Position numbers and translations under genes: made by a program. A stretch of DNA of 64,000 nt from Prolixibacteraceae bacterium JC049 (GTDB lineage: Bacteria > Bacteroidota > Bacteroidia > Bacteroidales > Prolixibacteraceae). Positions 36,537-44,227 of the stretch are shown in pieces; the stretch's first letter is position 1, and each line of letters starts with the position of its first letter. A model generated the notes under the pieces. The model had not been told where the DNA came from. It was given only the letters and a program-made list of their open reading frames with translations, and searched no databases. The DNA is taken from assembly GCA_023369685.1 (NCBI GenBank), contig SACZ01000003.1:838330-902329 (forward strand). Direction: 5' to 3'.

Positions 36537-38039
36537 ATGAGAGGACTGATCTATTTAATTATTGCAATGGTGCTGGCCTTAACTGGTTGTAAGTCGAGAA
36601 ATAAATTGAATACCAACGAGAAGGAACTTTCAGCAGAGGTGGCTAAAAAGGAGGCAGAGATAGCAGCTCAAAAGGCAAAAGAGGAAGCGGCTATAAAAAG
36701 AATTCCCATTTCCAATCAGCTTAAGCAGAAAGAGAATCGCACAATGGAAACCAGTGAACCTCCTGTTGTTTTAGATATTATGGAGGCGCGTAAGCGAGTA
36801 AAACCATTCAGTTATTCAATGCTGGCTAACAAGATAGAGTATGTATTGTTAAGACATCCTTCCGATTCTGCTTATTTCAAAAGAGGTGTTGGTATAACTG
36901 TTACTCCCAATAATATTATTACTCAGGTGATGTATCGCGAAGTTGCACGTTTCAATCGAGATGGAAGTTTTGTGGAAACGATATGTGATAATCGAACCGA
37001 AGGGTTGACCAATAGCAATTCCATGCGTATTAGCAGAGAGAGCTTCAAGAAATATAAAGGTACGTTAGGTGATGTAGTTACTTTAGGCGATAAGTTATTC
37101 TTTTCATACGGTGGCTTTTACGATAAGCGACCAGAACTGATTTGTTACGATGCTTCTCCCGGAAATAAGACATTAGACCTAAACGAAAATGTGGAAAATA
37201 AAAAGAAACGGGTAAAAGGAGACGTTATTTGTCAAATTGATAAATCGCATCGAAGAAAACTTTTCATGCTTGATGAAAAGCATTTTCTGGCCGAAACCAG
37301 TAAAATGAAATCGAGCGAAACCGGACATTTTATGGTAATGTATTCTACCAATGGAGATACGGTATGTGCTCTAAAAGATCACGATCCCATTGTAAATTTC
37401 ACTGGCTCGGTAATGCGTAATCCCGATGGTGGATCAAAATATCGCAGCAATGGGCGTGTCTATTTCCGCCAATCTTACAACGATACCATTTTCGAAGTAA
37501 AGTCCAGTAACCGTTTTGTTCCTCGCTATGTGGTGGATTATGGCGAAAAGGGGTTTAATGGAGCCAACGATGGAATCAATCCTTCAGTAGGATTAAAGGA
37601 TAAATTTGTACCAAGAACATTTATTGAAACCAACCGTTTTATCTTTATCACTTACACGCAGGATTATTGTTGTCCGGCAACTGCTCGTAGCGGATCGTTA
37701 AAATACAACAAGTTTGTATACAATAAGGAAACCGGCGAGAGCTTTCATGTTTATATCGATGCAGAGCCGTATGTGGCTAAAAAAACGAAAGATATGCCAA
37801 TGGCTCCTTGGCCTTCAGAACCACGGAATACTATCCAAAACGATTTAGATGCAGGCTTGGCTTTTTGGCCTCGTAAGTTGGCCGATGATGGAACCATCTA
37901 TTTCGGCATAAGCATAAAACAACTTAAAGAGCACGTGAAGAGTAAGCAGTTTGATAAAGCAGGTGCTAATGCAGAACTATTAATGAAAATTGTCGAAAAA
38001 GGTACTGAAAGAGATTATGTAGTAATGCTGTTGAAATAA
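36537..38039 (+). CDS. six-bladed beta-propeller lipoprotein (paralogue B)
   Basis: A 500-aa lipoprotein with a strong lipobox (LALTGC, Cys18). A charged Ala/Lys/Glu-rich stretch (about 25-60: AEVAKKEAEIAAQKAKEEAA), probably a helical stalk or coiled coil, separates the lipid anchor from the propeller. Blades show IITQVMYREVARFNRDGSF, GDVVTLGDKLFFSYGG and DTIFEVKSSNRFVPRYVV. The ATG lies two bases after the previous gene's stop codon, so the two are probably translationally coupled. The next permease follows after 17 bp, so all three are likely on one mRNA. A role as a partner or substrate-capturing subunit of the permease is inference. Confidence 0.8.
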   Translation: MRGLIYLIIAMVLALTGCKSRNKLNTNEKELSAEVAKKEAEIAAQKAKEEAAIKRIPISNQLKQKENRTMETSEPPVVLDIMEARKRVKPFSYSMLANKIEYVLLRHPSDSAYFKRGVGITVTPNNIITQVMYREVARFNRDGSFVETICDNRTEGLTNSNSMRISRESFKKYKGTLGDVVTLGDKLFFSYGGFYDKRPELICYDASPGNKTLDLNENVENKKKRVKGDVICQIDKSHRRKLFMLDEKHFLAETSKMKSSETGHFMVMYSTNGDTVCALKDHDPIVNFTGSVMRNPDGGSKYRSNGRVYFRQSYNDTIFEVKSSNRFVPRYVVDYGEKGFNGANDGINPSVGLKDKFVPRTFIETNRFIFITYTQDYCCPATARSGSLKYNKFVYNKETGESFHVYIDAEPYVAKKTKDMPMAPWPSEPRNTIQNDLDAGLAFWPRKLADDGTIYFGISIKQLKEHVKSKQFDKAGANAELLMKIVEKGTERDYVVMLLK

Positions 38040-38056
38040 ACTAAATTAGCCAGACC

Positions 38057-40462
38057 ATGTGGAGACAAAATATACGTATTGCGCTTAGAAACAACCAAAA
38101 GAAACCGATCTATACGATCATTTCCATATTAGGATTTACTGTTGGGATTGCTGCTAGTTTGCTCATTTATTTATGGGTATTTGATGAGTTGCAGTTTGAG
38201 AAATTTCACCCCGATCACGATCGAACATACCGGGTGCTTACCTTGAAGCAAGAGGGAGGACAAATTGTGAAAACGGGCAACTCGTTTCGTCCCTTAGCTC
38301 ATGTGATGAAACGTGATTTCCCTCAAATTGAGAATGCCACGTATTTAAGTCATGCTTCGGAAAGTAGTCCTTTACAGTTGGAGTGGAGCGATAAGAAGGT
38401 CGCTGCTCGTTATGCCTGGACCAATCTCGATTTTTTCAAAGTATTCGGAGGCTTTGAATTTGTAGAAGGAAATGCAAAGAGCGCCTTTACAAAAGCCGAT
38501 GATATTGTGTTATCACAAGAGTTGGCTCATAAGCTGTTTGGTAATGAGTCGGCATTGGGTAAGTCGGTGGTTGTCGATAAGTACTACAAAAGGATCTATA
38601 CGGTGGGGGCTGTTGTTAAATTGCCACGTCAGACGCATATTCATTTCGATTATTTGGTAAGTGAAAAGAACCGCGTGGTTCAACAGTATATGACCAGCTG
38701 GCACGATTCTTATTGGGTACGCACTTACATTAAACTGAAAAAAGATATAGTCGTTTCCGGTGAATTGGTTAACCAAATGGCAGGTGTATTAGGGAAATAT
38801 CAAAAACGGTCGGATAAGCTCATGTTTCAACCGTTGGACGATATTCACCTGTATAGCGACTATGAAACAGGTATGGCCGATAAACGGATTGGAAACATTA
38901 AGTATGTGTGGATCTTTGGTGGATTGGCTCTACTCATCATCCTAATGGTTACATTCAATTTTGTTTCGCTTACAGTAGCCAGAGCATCAGAGCGCACCAA
39001 AGAGGTGGGAATACGCAAAGTGGCAGGATCGGGCAAACGACAGCTCTACCTTCAGTTTGTGCTGGAAGCTTTGGTGCAAACAGTAATTGCTACCCTGTTG
39101 GCATTGCTATTAATGCGCTTGATGTTGCCATGGTTCGAACAGTTGACTCAGAAGACAGAGTTGCTCAGTTTTTCTACTGAATTGGTTGGTTCACTACTAC
39201 TTATCACTCTGTTTATAGGAGTGGGAGCAGGAATCTATCCTGCTTTTTACCTAACAGCACATAGTCCGGTAATGATATTCAAAGGAGGAAGTGCCACTGG
39301 ATCGAAAGCTGGTTTTACCAAAGGACTGGTAGTTGTTCAGTTTTCTATTGCCATGGTGCTGATCATGTTTACCGGGATCATCTATAAACAGCTTAATCTG
39401 ATACAGAATCACGATATCGGTTTGCAAAAGAAAGATATGGTAGTGGTGGAAACCGGTTTATGGTATTCCATCGGGGCATTTAAGCAGGAATTGAAGCAGC
39501 ATCCTAATATTTTGAGTGTATCGGCCTCGACATCGGCTCCCATTAGAGGTAAAAACGAAATGGGGTTTAGCTGGAATGGTGCCAATGCTACTGATACACT
39601 TCGCAGTGATTTGTATTGGGGGGATGAGCATTTTGCCGATACCTATGGATTAAAAGTGAGCAAAGGTACTTTCCTGAAAAGCGACTACAGGGCTTATTGG
39701 CAGGAGCAAAAAAAGGCTAACGATGCCCATAAGAAAAAGGAAAAATATGCCATGTCCATTCCTGTGGTTGTGAATGAAGCATTTGCCCAGCACATGAATG
39801 TCGATAATCCGATTGGCATGCGATTGAATCATTCGTATGTGGTGGTTGGCGTAGTGGAAGATTTTAACCTGCATTCATTGCACAGTAAAGTAGGACCAGT
39901 AGTGATGACCAACGATCCACAATGTATGGGAGTTGTGAATATTCATATTCGGGAAGAAAACAGAGCCGAAACTTTAGCATTTATCAATGCAGTTTATAAA
40001 AAGCATCGTGGAGGAAGGGAGATGAAATACCACTTTTTCGACGATGAATTAAAGCAAAACTATTTCGCCGAATTTCAATTGGGAGGAGTATTGATTCGCT
40101 TCAGCTTACTGGCTGTGTGCATTGCTATTCTGGGAATTCTGGGATTAGCAGCCTTTGCATCAGAACGAAGAGTAAAAGAGATAGGAGTGAGAAAAGTAAA
40201 CGGGGCAAAAGATATCGAGGTATTGGCCATGTTAAACATGGATTTCCTGAAGTGGGTAGTTGTTGCGTTTGTAATTGCTGCACCTTTAGCATGGTACATT
40301 GCCGATGGTTGGTTGCAGAATTTTTCCTATAAAACCGAAATAAGTTGGTGGATATTTGCCATAAGCGGATTAATCGCATTGGTAACAGCATTGTTAACCA
40401 TCTCGTTTCAATCGTACAAAGCAGCCACCCGAAATCCAGTGGATGCATTGAGGTATGAATAG
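38057..40462 (+). CDS. FtsX/MacB-type ABC permease (array member 13)
   Basis: An 801-aa permease (MWRQNIRIALRNNQKKP) co-transcribed with the two propeller genes. Both coupling motifs are strong: RTKEVGIRKVAGSGKR near 318 and RVKEIGVRKVNGAK near 706. The GSGK variant is shared with the permease at 27422. The second periplasmic domain contains an unusual Lys-rich insertion (EQKKANDAHKKKEKY) before the conserved PVVVNEAFAQH. The tail is FQSYKAATRNPVDALRYE, with Asp replacing Glu. It is the best candidate for a transporter with dedicated accessory lipoproteins. Confidence 0.9.
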   Translation: MWRQNIRIALRNNQKKPIYTIISILGFTVGIAASLLIYLWVFDELQFEKFHPDHDRTYRVLTLKQEGGQIVKTGNSFRPLAHVMKRDFPQIENATYLSHASESSPLQLEWSDKKVAARYAWTNLDFFKVFGGFEFVEGNAKSAFTKADDIVLSQELAHKLFGNESALGKSVVVDKYYKRIYTVGAVVKLPRQTHIHFDYLVSEKNRVVQQYMTSWHDSYWVRTYIKLKKDIVVSGELVNQMAGVLGKYQKRSDKLMFQPLDDIHLYSDYETGMADKRIGNIKYVWIFGGLALLIILMVTFNFVSLTVARASERTKEVGIRKVAGSGKRQLYLQFVLEALVQTVIATLLALLLMRLMLPWFEQLTQKTELLSFSTELVGSLLLITLFIGVGAGIYPAFYLTAHSPVMIFKGGSATGSKAGFTKGLVVVQFSIAMVLIMFTGIIYKQLNLIQNHDIGLQKKDMVVVETGLWYSIGAFKQELKQHPNILSVSASTSAPIRGKNEMGFSWNGANATDTLRSDLYWGDEHFADTYGLKVSKGTFLKSDYRAYWQEQKKANDAHKKKEKYAMSIPVVVNEAFAQHMNVDNPIGMRLNHSYVVVGVVEDFNLHSLHSKVGPVVMTNDPQCMGVVNIHIREENRAETLAFINAVYKKHRGGREMKYHFFDDELKQNYFAEFQLGGVLIRFSLLAVCIAILGILGLAAFASERRVKEIGVRKVNGAKDIEVLAMLNMDFLKWVVVAFVIAAPLAWYIADGWLQNFSYKTEISWWIFAISGLIALVTALLTISFQSYKAATRNPVDALRYE

Positions 40463-40475
40463 GAAAACCGGAATA

Positions 40476-40699
40476 CTGTAGAGACGCAAGATATTGCGTC
40501 TCAAAAAGAAGCCACGCGAAAGATTCACACGGTAGCTAGAAAGTGCTAGCGCCGATTTGTAATCGGTGCTTATACTTTAGGAATAAGAAAGCTAAAGGCA
40601 CAAATTACAAATTTGCGCCAGCGATGGTCTCAGAAAGAAACCACGCGAAAGATTTGCGTGGTAGTGAGAAAACGCTAGCGCCGATTTGCAATCGGTGCT
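40476..40699. repeat. REPIN-like composite of short palindromes (cluster 4)
   Basis: Order: 40481-40502 (GAGACGCAA / TTGCGTCTC around GATA), 40512-40532 (CCACGCGAA-AGA-type, decayed right arm), 40548-40570 (AGCGCCGATT / AATCGGTGCT around TGT), 40597-40619 (GGCACAAATT / AATTTGCGCC around ACA), 40641-40661 (CCACGCGAA / TTGCGTGG) and 40677-40699 (second AGCGCCGATT unit around TGC). The first four follow the same order as cluster 3, after which part of the set is repeated. Confidence 0.8.
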
Positions 40700-40749
40700 C
40701 ATGCCCCATAAACAACTCCCAAAAATGTTAAACCGCAAAATGAATATAT

Positions 40750-43179
40750 ATGAATCGATCTTTATTTCGAAATGCTATTCGAAATCTGATTAAGAACAAA
40801 TCGTTTACATTGATAAATGTAACGGGCTTAAGCATTGGAGTCACAGTGTTCTTTATGCTATTTGTGTATGTGGTATACGAGAATAGCTACGATGAGTTTT
40901 TGAACAATTCAGAGAATACCTACAGGGTAGAGTTGGATGTGTTTAGAAACGGGAAGCTACTTTCCGAGAACGCCACTGCTACTTATAGTATTGGGCCATT
41001 GTTGGAAGAACATATTCCGCAGGTGAAGAAGTATGCACGAGCAGGATTCGAGAAGTGTTTGATTTATCGGGACAGGCAAAGCTTTAATGGGCAAGAGTTA
41101 TTTTGGGTCGACTCTACCTTTTTATCCACCGTAGATGTGAAGATGCTTTGTGGCGATAAGAAGACAGCACTTATTGCTCCGTATACAGCAGTGCTGTCGG
41201 AGGATATGGCTAAAAAGTTCTTTGGCGATGAAGATCCCATGGATCAAACCATATTTGTAAATGAACACTTACGATTTACCGTGAAAGGAGTGTACGAGAC
41301 ACTACCTCAAAACAGTCATTTCAACTTTAGGTTACTGCTTTCTCTTAGTACGGGTAATGTACTTTGGCCAGGATGGGGAACCAACAATCGATCGTGGGGA
41401 GGGCAGACGTGGCTCTACACCTATGTGAATCTGGAAAAGAATGCTGATATAGCCGATGTAGAAAAGCGAATGAATGCGAAGGTAAAAGAACTATTACCGG
41501 AGCAGTTGGTGGCCGACAATTACCAATATAACTTCCACTTAAAGCCTATTCAGGATATTCATCTGACTTCTCATCGCGATAAAGAATTTAAGGTAAATGG
41601 ATCAGAGCAGAGTGTCAATTTGCTATTCTTTATTGCCTTGCTGATTATTGTAACAGTTTGGATCAATTACATCAATATTGCTTCGTCCGAGGCATTTGAA
41701 AAGGCCAAAGAAGTGGGAATACGAAAAGTAAATGGTTCTTCAAAGATCGATATCATTAAACACTTCATGATAGAAGTATTTGTGTTGAATATTTTCAGTC
41801 TCTTTCTGACTTTTATGTTGATTGGAATAACAGCAAGCATATTTGAATCCATTTTCGATGTGCCGGTTATTGCCTTTTTGCAGAATCACTTCTATCTATA
41901 CCTGTATCTCATTGCAATTGTTTTGGTGGGAACATTTATCTCAGGAATATATCCTGCAGTTGTTATGGCTTCATTCGAGCCCAATAAAGTACTAAAAGGA
42001 ACCATCTTGTCGGGGCGCAATAAGTTTGCCATGCGGAAATCGTTGTTGGTATTTCAGTTGGTGGTTACCATTACCCTTATCGTAAGTGCCATTACTATTC
42101 ATAAACAAATTAAATTCATGCATTCTGCCGACTTGGGCTTTACCAAGGATCTGGTTTTATCAATGCCGGCACCTTGTACCATGAATATGGACTCTACTAA
42201 ACACCGACGTTTCCTTTATTTCAAAGACCGATTGTTAACTCTCCCTGCTGTAAAAGTGGTTACCAGTAGTCAGAACGAAATGGGAACCGAATGCCTTAGT
42301 ACCGTGACTTATAATCAGCTGAATGGGAAAGAGATTACAGGAGTAAGGTGCTATGCTAACAATATCGATGACTGTTACCTGGAGACTTACGATATTAAGT
42401 TGTTGGCAGGACGGAACTTCAAATTTGCTCAAACTCGTGAAGCAATGAACGGAAGAGTGCTAATTAACCAATCGACAGTTAAACAACTGGGATTTACTTC
42501 AGCACAGCAAGCCATTGGAAATAGTATCTCGGTATCGGGTGAAGGACGTGTTGAAATAATTGGTGTGATAAATGATTTTAACCAGGAAAGTCTGAAAACA
42601 AGCATAAAACCAATGGTATTTTTCCATAACCATCCATCACAATTTGGTTCTTACTCGGTAAAAATGGGGCATGAGAAGATCTCTGCTACTATCGATTTTA
42701 TCAAAGAGGAGTGGAGACAGAATTATCCCAATGCGCCTTTTGTTTATGAATTTGTCGACGATAAACTGGGACAGATTTATAAAGCAGAAGAACGTTTTGG
42801 AAATCTACTGGTGCTGTTTACCACATTGGCCATAGTGATTGCTTGTCTGGGTTTGTTGGGTTTAGTTATTATTCTAAATCGAAAAAGAATTAAAGAGATT
42901 GGTGTACGAAAAGTAAATGGAGCACGTATTTCGGAAATACTGGTTATGCTCAATAAAGATTTCGTGAGATGGGTCGTGGTTGCTTTTCTGATAGCTTGCC
43001 CAATTGCGTGGTATGGAATGAACGAGTGGTTGTCGAACTTTGCCTATAAAACAGTATTAAGCTGGTGGATATTCGCTGTCTCAGGCTTATTGGCATTGTT
43101 TATAGCATTATTAACCATCACCATTCAATCGTATAAAGCAGCCAACTACAATCCAGTGGAAGCGTTGAGGTACGAATAG
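40750..43179 (+). CDS. FtsX/MacB-type ABC permease (array member 14, last)
   Basis: An 809-aa permease, the longest, and the right end of the array. It begins MNRSLFRNAIRNLIKNK. Both halves keep the coupling motif: KEVGIRKVNGSS near 323 and RIKEIGVRKVNGAR near 713, so this is one of the most symmetric members. The first periplasmic domain has a Trp-rich stretch (VLWPGWGTNNRSWGGQTW). The tail is IQSYKAANYNPVEALRYE. A 20-bp-arm stem-loop begins 10 bp after its stop codon, and a gene-free kilobase follows. Confidence 0.9.
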   Translation: MNRSLFRNAIRNLIKNKSFTLINVTGLSIGVTVFFMLFVYVVYENSYDEFLNNSENTYRVELDVFRNGKLLSENATATYSIGPLLEEHIPQVKKYARAGFEKCLIYRDRQSFNGQELFWVDSTFLSTVDVKMLCGDKKTALIAPYTAVLSEDMAKKFFGDEDPMDQTIFVNEHLRFTVKGVYETLPQNSHFNFRLLLSLSTGNVLWPGWGTNNRSWGGQTWLYTYVNLEKNADIADVEKRMNAKVKELLPEQLVADNYQYNFHLKPIQDIHLTSHRDKEFKVNGSEQSVNLLFFIALLIIVTVWINYINIASSEAFEKAKEVGIRKVNGSSKIDIIKHFMIEVFVLNIFSLFLTFMLIGITASIFESIFDVPVIAFLQNHFYLYLYLIAIVLVGTFISGIYPAVVMASFEPNKVLKGTILSGRNKFAMRKSLLVFQLVVTITLIVSAITIHKQIKFMHSADLGFTKDLVLSMPAPCTMNMDSTKHRRFLYFKDRLLTLPAVKVVTSSQNEMGTECLSTVTYNQLNGKEITGVRCYANNIDDCYLETYDIKLLAGRNFKFAQTREAMNGRVLINQSTVKQLGFTSAQQAIGNSISVSGEGRVEIIGVINDFNQESLKTSIKPMVFFHNHPSQFGSYSVKMGHEKISATIDFIKEEWRQNYPNAPFVYEFVDDKLGQIYKAEERFGNLLVLFTTLAIVIACLGLLGLVIILNRKRIKEIGVRKVNGARISEILVMLNKDFVRWVVVAFLIACPIAWYGMNEWLSNFAYKTVLSWWIFAVSGLLALFIALLTITIQSYKAANYNPVEALRYE

Positions 43180-43188
43180 GGAAACGAT

Positions 43189-43232
43189 ATTTTATTGTAG
43201 AGACGCAAGGCATTGCATTTCTACAATAAAAT
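43189..43232. repeat. long-armed stem-loop after the last permease
   Basis: 20-base arms (43189-43208 and 43213-43232) pair with two mismatches around GGCA. The inner part (GTAGAGACGCAA) is the GAGACGCAA element of the clusters. There is no T run after it, so a classic terminator is unlikely. Confidence 0.65.
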
Positions 43233-43840
43233 TGGCCAGTGGCATAGTTATTTCACAAGGTGTTTCAAAGAAGCACGAAGTGGCACGGAGAAATTATTAT
43301 TTGGAAACCGGAATCTGGAAAAAAGGGAGACCGGATTCCAATGTAGAGGCGCAAGATGTTGCGTCTCTTTCTGTTTTATGGGGTGATGGTATAGTGGATA
43401 CACATAGATAAATTACCACGAAAGACACAAAAAATACGAAATATAAAGGAAACCGAAATCTAGAGAAAAGGGAAGCTGACGAGGGGTGGGAACTATGCAT
43501 TGAGATCGTCTTCGCGAACGCAGTGATGCGATCTGTACACAATCTTACAGAAGCGAACTCAACTTTTAAACTTTCCTACTTTTCCTCCTTTTAACATTAA
43601 CCAGCCTGTAGGGCTGCTAGAATTGTAGCCGTCGGTGGTATTACACCACAAGCCTAAGCGCCCCAGTCATTATTGTTCATCGGAGTTATTGGGTGGTATG
43701 GGGCGGAATGATATAGCCAAATTAAAAAGATATCAAGCCATACAAGGAGTCATATAATTAATAACTCACCATTAATCTTTGCATGGTTTTCGTGTAAATT
43801 ATTTTAGGATAAGATCGACTAATTTATTCCCAAAACCACT

Positions 43841-43878
43841 AATGAGGCCCAGAGTAGTGATAACTCTGAGGCCTCATT
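43841..43878. terminator. strong bidirectional hairpin, candidate terminator
   Basis: AATGAGGCC-CAGAGT pairs with ACTCTG-A-GGCCTCATT around a 7-base loop, giving 15 pairs with one bulge. It is followed by GCTTTTAT on plus, and AAAACC precedes it (T-rich on minus). It suits termination of plus-strand read-through from the permease array, or both directions. Confidence 0.5.
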
Positions 43879-43964
43879 GCTTTTATAGAAAATACAAACC
43901 TGAATGTTTGATTTGAGTTGGGAGTGGTAAGGCATTGATGAGCTCAGCCAGCGGAAATTGTTGG

Positions 43965-44020
43965 CATCCTCGTTACAAACGAGGATGAGGGAGTAAGTCG
44001 CACAAATTGTAAATTTGCGT
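43965..44020. repeat. two further REP-like palindromes
   Basis: 43965-43987 has perfect arms CATCCTCGTT and AACGAGGATG around ACA. 43999-44020 has CGCACAAATT and AATTTGCG around GTA. They share the 10-3-10 layout and the TTRCAAA-type centre of the cluster units, with different arms. Confidence 0.7.
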
Positions 44021-44162
44021 TAGCAGAGTTCGTTTGCAGCGTTTCTAGGTACTCAGTACTAATTACTTTGTACTAATTAAGGGTAAATGTAAAAGCCCAG
44101 AGTGCAGGAAGATAGTAGCTGGAAATCAAACTAATCCGTTTTATGATTAAGGATAGTTAAAA

Positions 44163-44185
44163 CAGCGACTAACGAGTAGTCGCTG
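44163..44185 (-). terminator. intrinsic terminator of the susCD operon
   Basis: Perfect 9-bp arms CAGCGACTA and TAGTCGCTG around 5 bases. On the minus strand the hairpin is followed by TTTTAACT. It lies 43 bp beyond the susD stop. Confidence 0.7.
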
Positions 44186-44227
44186 CGTATCTTCTGTCTC
44201 TGAGCTTTTTATTTCGGGTTAACTAAA

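Larger units (their letters stand above)
43180..44227. other. gene-free kilobase between convergent units, mostly decayed repeats
   Basis: No credible gene. Besides the separately listed hairpins it contains a GAGGCGCAA / TTGCGTCTC palindrome (43346-43367), a dyad AGATCG...CGATCT (43503-43534) resembling widespread bacterial intergenic repeats, and a short dyad GTGGT-ATTAC-ACCAC (43635-43649) inside a stretch starting CCTGTAGGGCTG. It looks like a landing zone for repeats between two convergent operons. Confidence 0.6.

Noticed and set aside
24875-40699. Repeat palindromes as intrinsic terminators of the permease genes
   Set aside because: None of the stems is followed by a proper T run, and the same elements occur in both orientations.
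40543-40731. 62-codon open frame in the gap after the 38057 permease
   Set aside because: It is a translation of the palindromic repeats (the peptide LAPICNRC occurs twice because the repeat does); no start context or domain.
43297-43542. 81-codon minus-strand frame in the gene-free kilobase
   Set aside because: Low-complexity hydrophobic peptide produced by decayed repeat sequence; no homology seen and no signal for expression.
24875-44020. Repeat clusters as CRISPR arrays
   Set aside because: Units are palindromes of several types with irregular spacing; there are no constant spacers and no cas genes.
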